From NCBI GenBank assembly GCA_001002135.1, contig LCLP01000003.1, forward strand, positions 1-38,413: a stretch of 38,413 nucleotides of DNA, given 5' to 3'. This document shows, one piece after another, positions 37,183 through 38,413 of the stretch. The notes beneath the pieces were generated by a model. That model searched no databases and was not told the DNA's origin. It saw only the letters and a program-made list of their open reading frames with translations. The position numbers and the translations under genes are program-made. Origin of the DNA: Candidatus Pacebacteria bacterium GW2011_GWA1_46_10 (lineage in GTDB: Bacteria; Patescibacteriota; Microgenomatia; UBA1400; PJMF01). How positions within the stretch are numbered: the first letter of the stretch is position 1; each line of letters starts with the position of its first letter.

Positions 37183-38413
37183 TCCCTTTTTCCATACCGT
37201 AGAAGCGCACGCGATCACCGCGGAAGAAAAGTTCTATCTCTCCCAGCGGCCCATTGCGGTGTTTGGCAATCTTGAGCGACACTTGTTCACGAACACTATC
37301 ATCTTTGTGATAAAGGAACATCACCACATCGGCATCCTGTTCAATCGAACCAGATTCCCGCAGGTCCGACAGCTGTGGTGATTTTTCTCCTCTGCTCTCG
37401 ATGGCCCGGGACAATTGTGAGAGCGCCAGTACTGGAATCCGCAGTTCGCGGGCGATGTTTTTCAGACCTTGCGAGATCTCACCCACTTCCTGAACCCGAT
37501 TCTCTTGGTTGCGACCATGCGCCAGCTGTAAATAGTCCACAAATAACAGATCAATATTCTGCTCGGCCATCAGTTTGCGCGCCTTAGTGCGCATTTCGTA
37601 AATGCTCATACCAGGGGTGTCGTCAATGAAAATCTGAGCTTCAGCCAGCACTCCCATCGCATCAGACAGTTTCAAAAAGTCCTGCTGGTCCAGCCGGCCG
37701 GTCTTCAGTTTCCAAGCATCAATATCAGCCTGAGCGACCAATAACCGGTCAACCAGTTCTTCTCTGCTCATCTCCAACGAGAAAAAACCAATCTTTTTCT
37801 TGGCCAACACCGCCGCGTTCTGAGCCATGTTGAGCGAGAGGGCAGTTTTTCCCATACCTGGACGAGACGCCAAGATAATGAGGTTTGAACGCTGTAAACC
37901 AGCCAAGAGTCGATCAAGGTCTTGGAAACCGGTCGGGACACCACGCAGCTCACCGCCTGATTTTTGCAGTTCATCAATGCGATCAAAACTCTCAACCAAG
38001 GTATCTTTGAGCAGAATAAACGAGCGGTCGGATTGAATTTGTGAAATCGAAAAAACTCGCTGTTCAGCCAAGTCCAAAATATCTTTGACATTACCACCGG
38101 CGTCTAGCGCCAAGTCACTTACTTCACTTGCCAAGCTGATCAGTGTCCGTTTGATAAAGTGCTCACGCACGAGTTGAGCGTACGCCGTCACGTTGGCCGC
38201 CGTGGACAAAAGGTTGGAAAGCTTAGTAAGTTCCGCCGCTCCGCCGGCCTTGGCCAACAATTTATTTTTCTTCAACTGCGCGGTCAGCGTCACCACGTCG
38301 ATCGGCTCACGCTTCTCGTACAAATCGCGCATGGCTTGAAAAATAACTTGGTGAGCGGGTGCATAAAACGTCTCCGGACCGACAAACTCGACTGCTTTGA
38401 CGATCGCGTCTGA
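37169..38413 (-). CDS. dnaB: Replicative DNA helicase, partial at right edge
   Basis: GVPTGFQDLDRLLAGLQRSNLIILASRPGMGKTALSLN, FVDYLQLAHG, LSQLSRAIESR; frame open to 38413. Confidence 0.95.
   Translation of the reverse strand, partial: SDAIVKAVEFVGPETFYAPAHQVIFQAMRDLYEKREPIDVVTLTAQLKKNKLLAKAGGAAELTKLSNLLSTAANVTAYAQLVREHFIKRTLISLASEVSDLALDAGGNVKDILDLAEQRVFSISQIQSDRSFILLKDTLVESFDRIDELQKSGGELRGVPTGFQDLDRLLAGLQRSNLIILASRPGMGKTALSLNMAQNAAVLAKKKIGFFSLEMSREELVDRLLVAQADIDAWKLKTGRLDQQDFLKLSDAMGVLAEAQIFIDDTPGMSIYEMRTKARKLMAEQNIDLLFVDYLQLAHGRNQENRVQEVGEISQGLKNIARELRIPVLALSQLSRAIESRGEKSPQLSDLRESGSIEQDADVVMFLYHKDDSVREQVSLKIAKHRNGPLGEIELFFRGDRVRFYGMEKGTTQS

Overview
The window looks like a compact bacterial chromosome segment, probably Patescibacteria/CPR judging by gene content, short EF-Ts and YebC, and tRNAs without encoded CCA. 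It has about 30 supportable CDS and two tRNAs. From left to right: (1) two tandem paralogous secreted or surface proteins and a type IV pilus locus (five to six prepilins, a PKD-domain membrane protein, PilD, PilC, PilT-like and PilB ATPases). (2) holB-like, gyrB, ppaC and gyrA. (3) tRNA-Ala(GGC), a Xer-type recombinase and two long ORF-poor intergenic regions full of palindromes. (4) yebC, tsf, rpsB. (5) A small metal-binding/membrane cassette containing a 41-aa heavy-metal-binding ORF absent from the ORF track. (6) An EamA transporter, folD, nfo, inositol monophosphatase, glyA, phosphoribosyltransferase, RluA-family pseudouridine synthase, an Lgt-like protein, tRNA-Leu(CAA) and dnaB running off the right edge. 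The most notable observations are: a displaced folD 3'-end relic downstream of the EamA gene; a family of 7-bp (ACTATTA/ACTTTTA) repeats between genes that is also translated into prepilin leader peptides; a 9-bp motif (TTAGCCTGG/CCAGGCTAA) with five exact copies in ~0.8 kb of ORF-free DNA; palindromes of the type TATMGCAA..TTGCTATA shared by two distant intergenic regions; and two large stem-loops flanking ppaC-gyrA. No CRISPR array, IS element or rRNA was seen. All assignments are by reading motifs; no searches were run.
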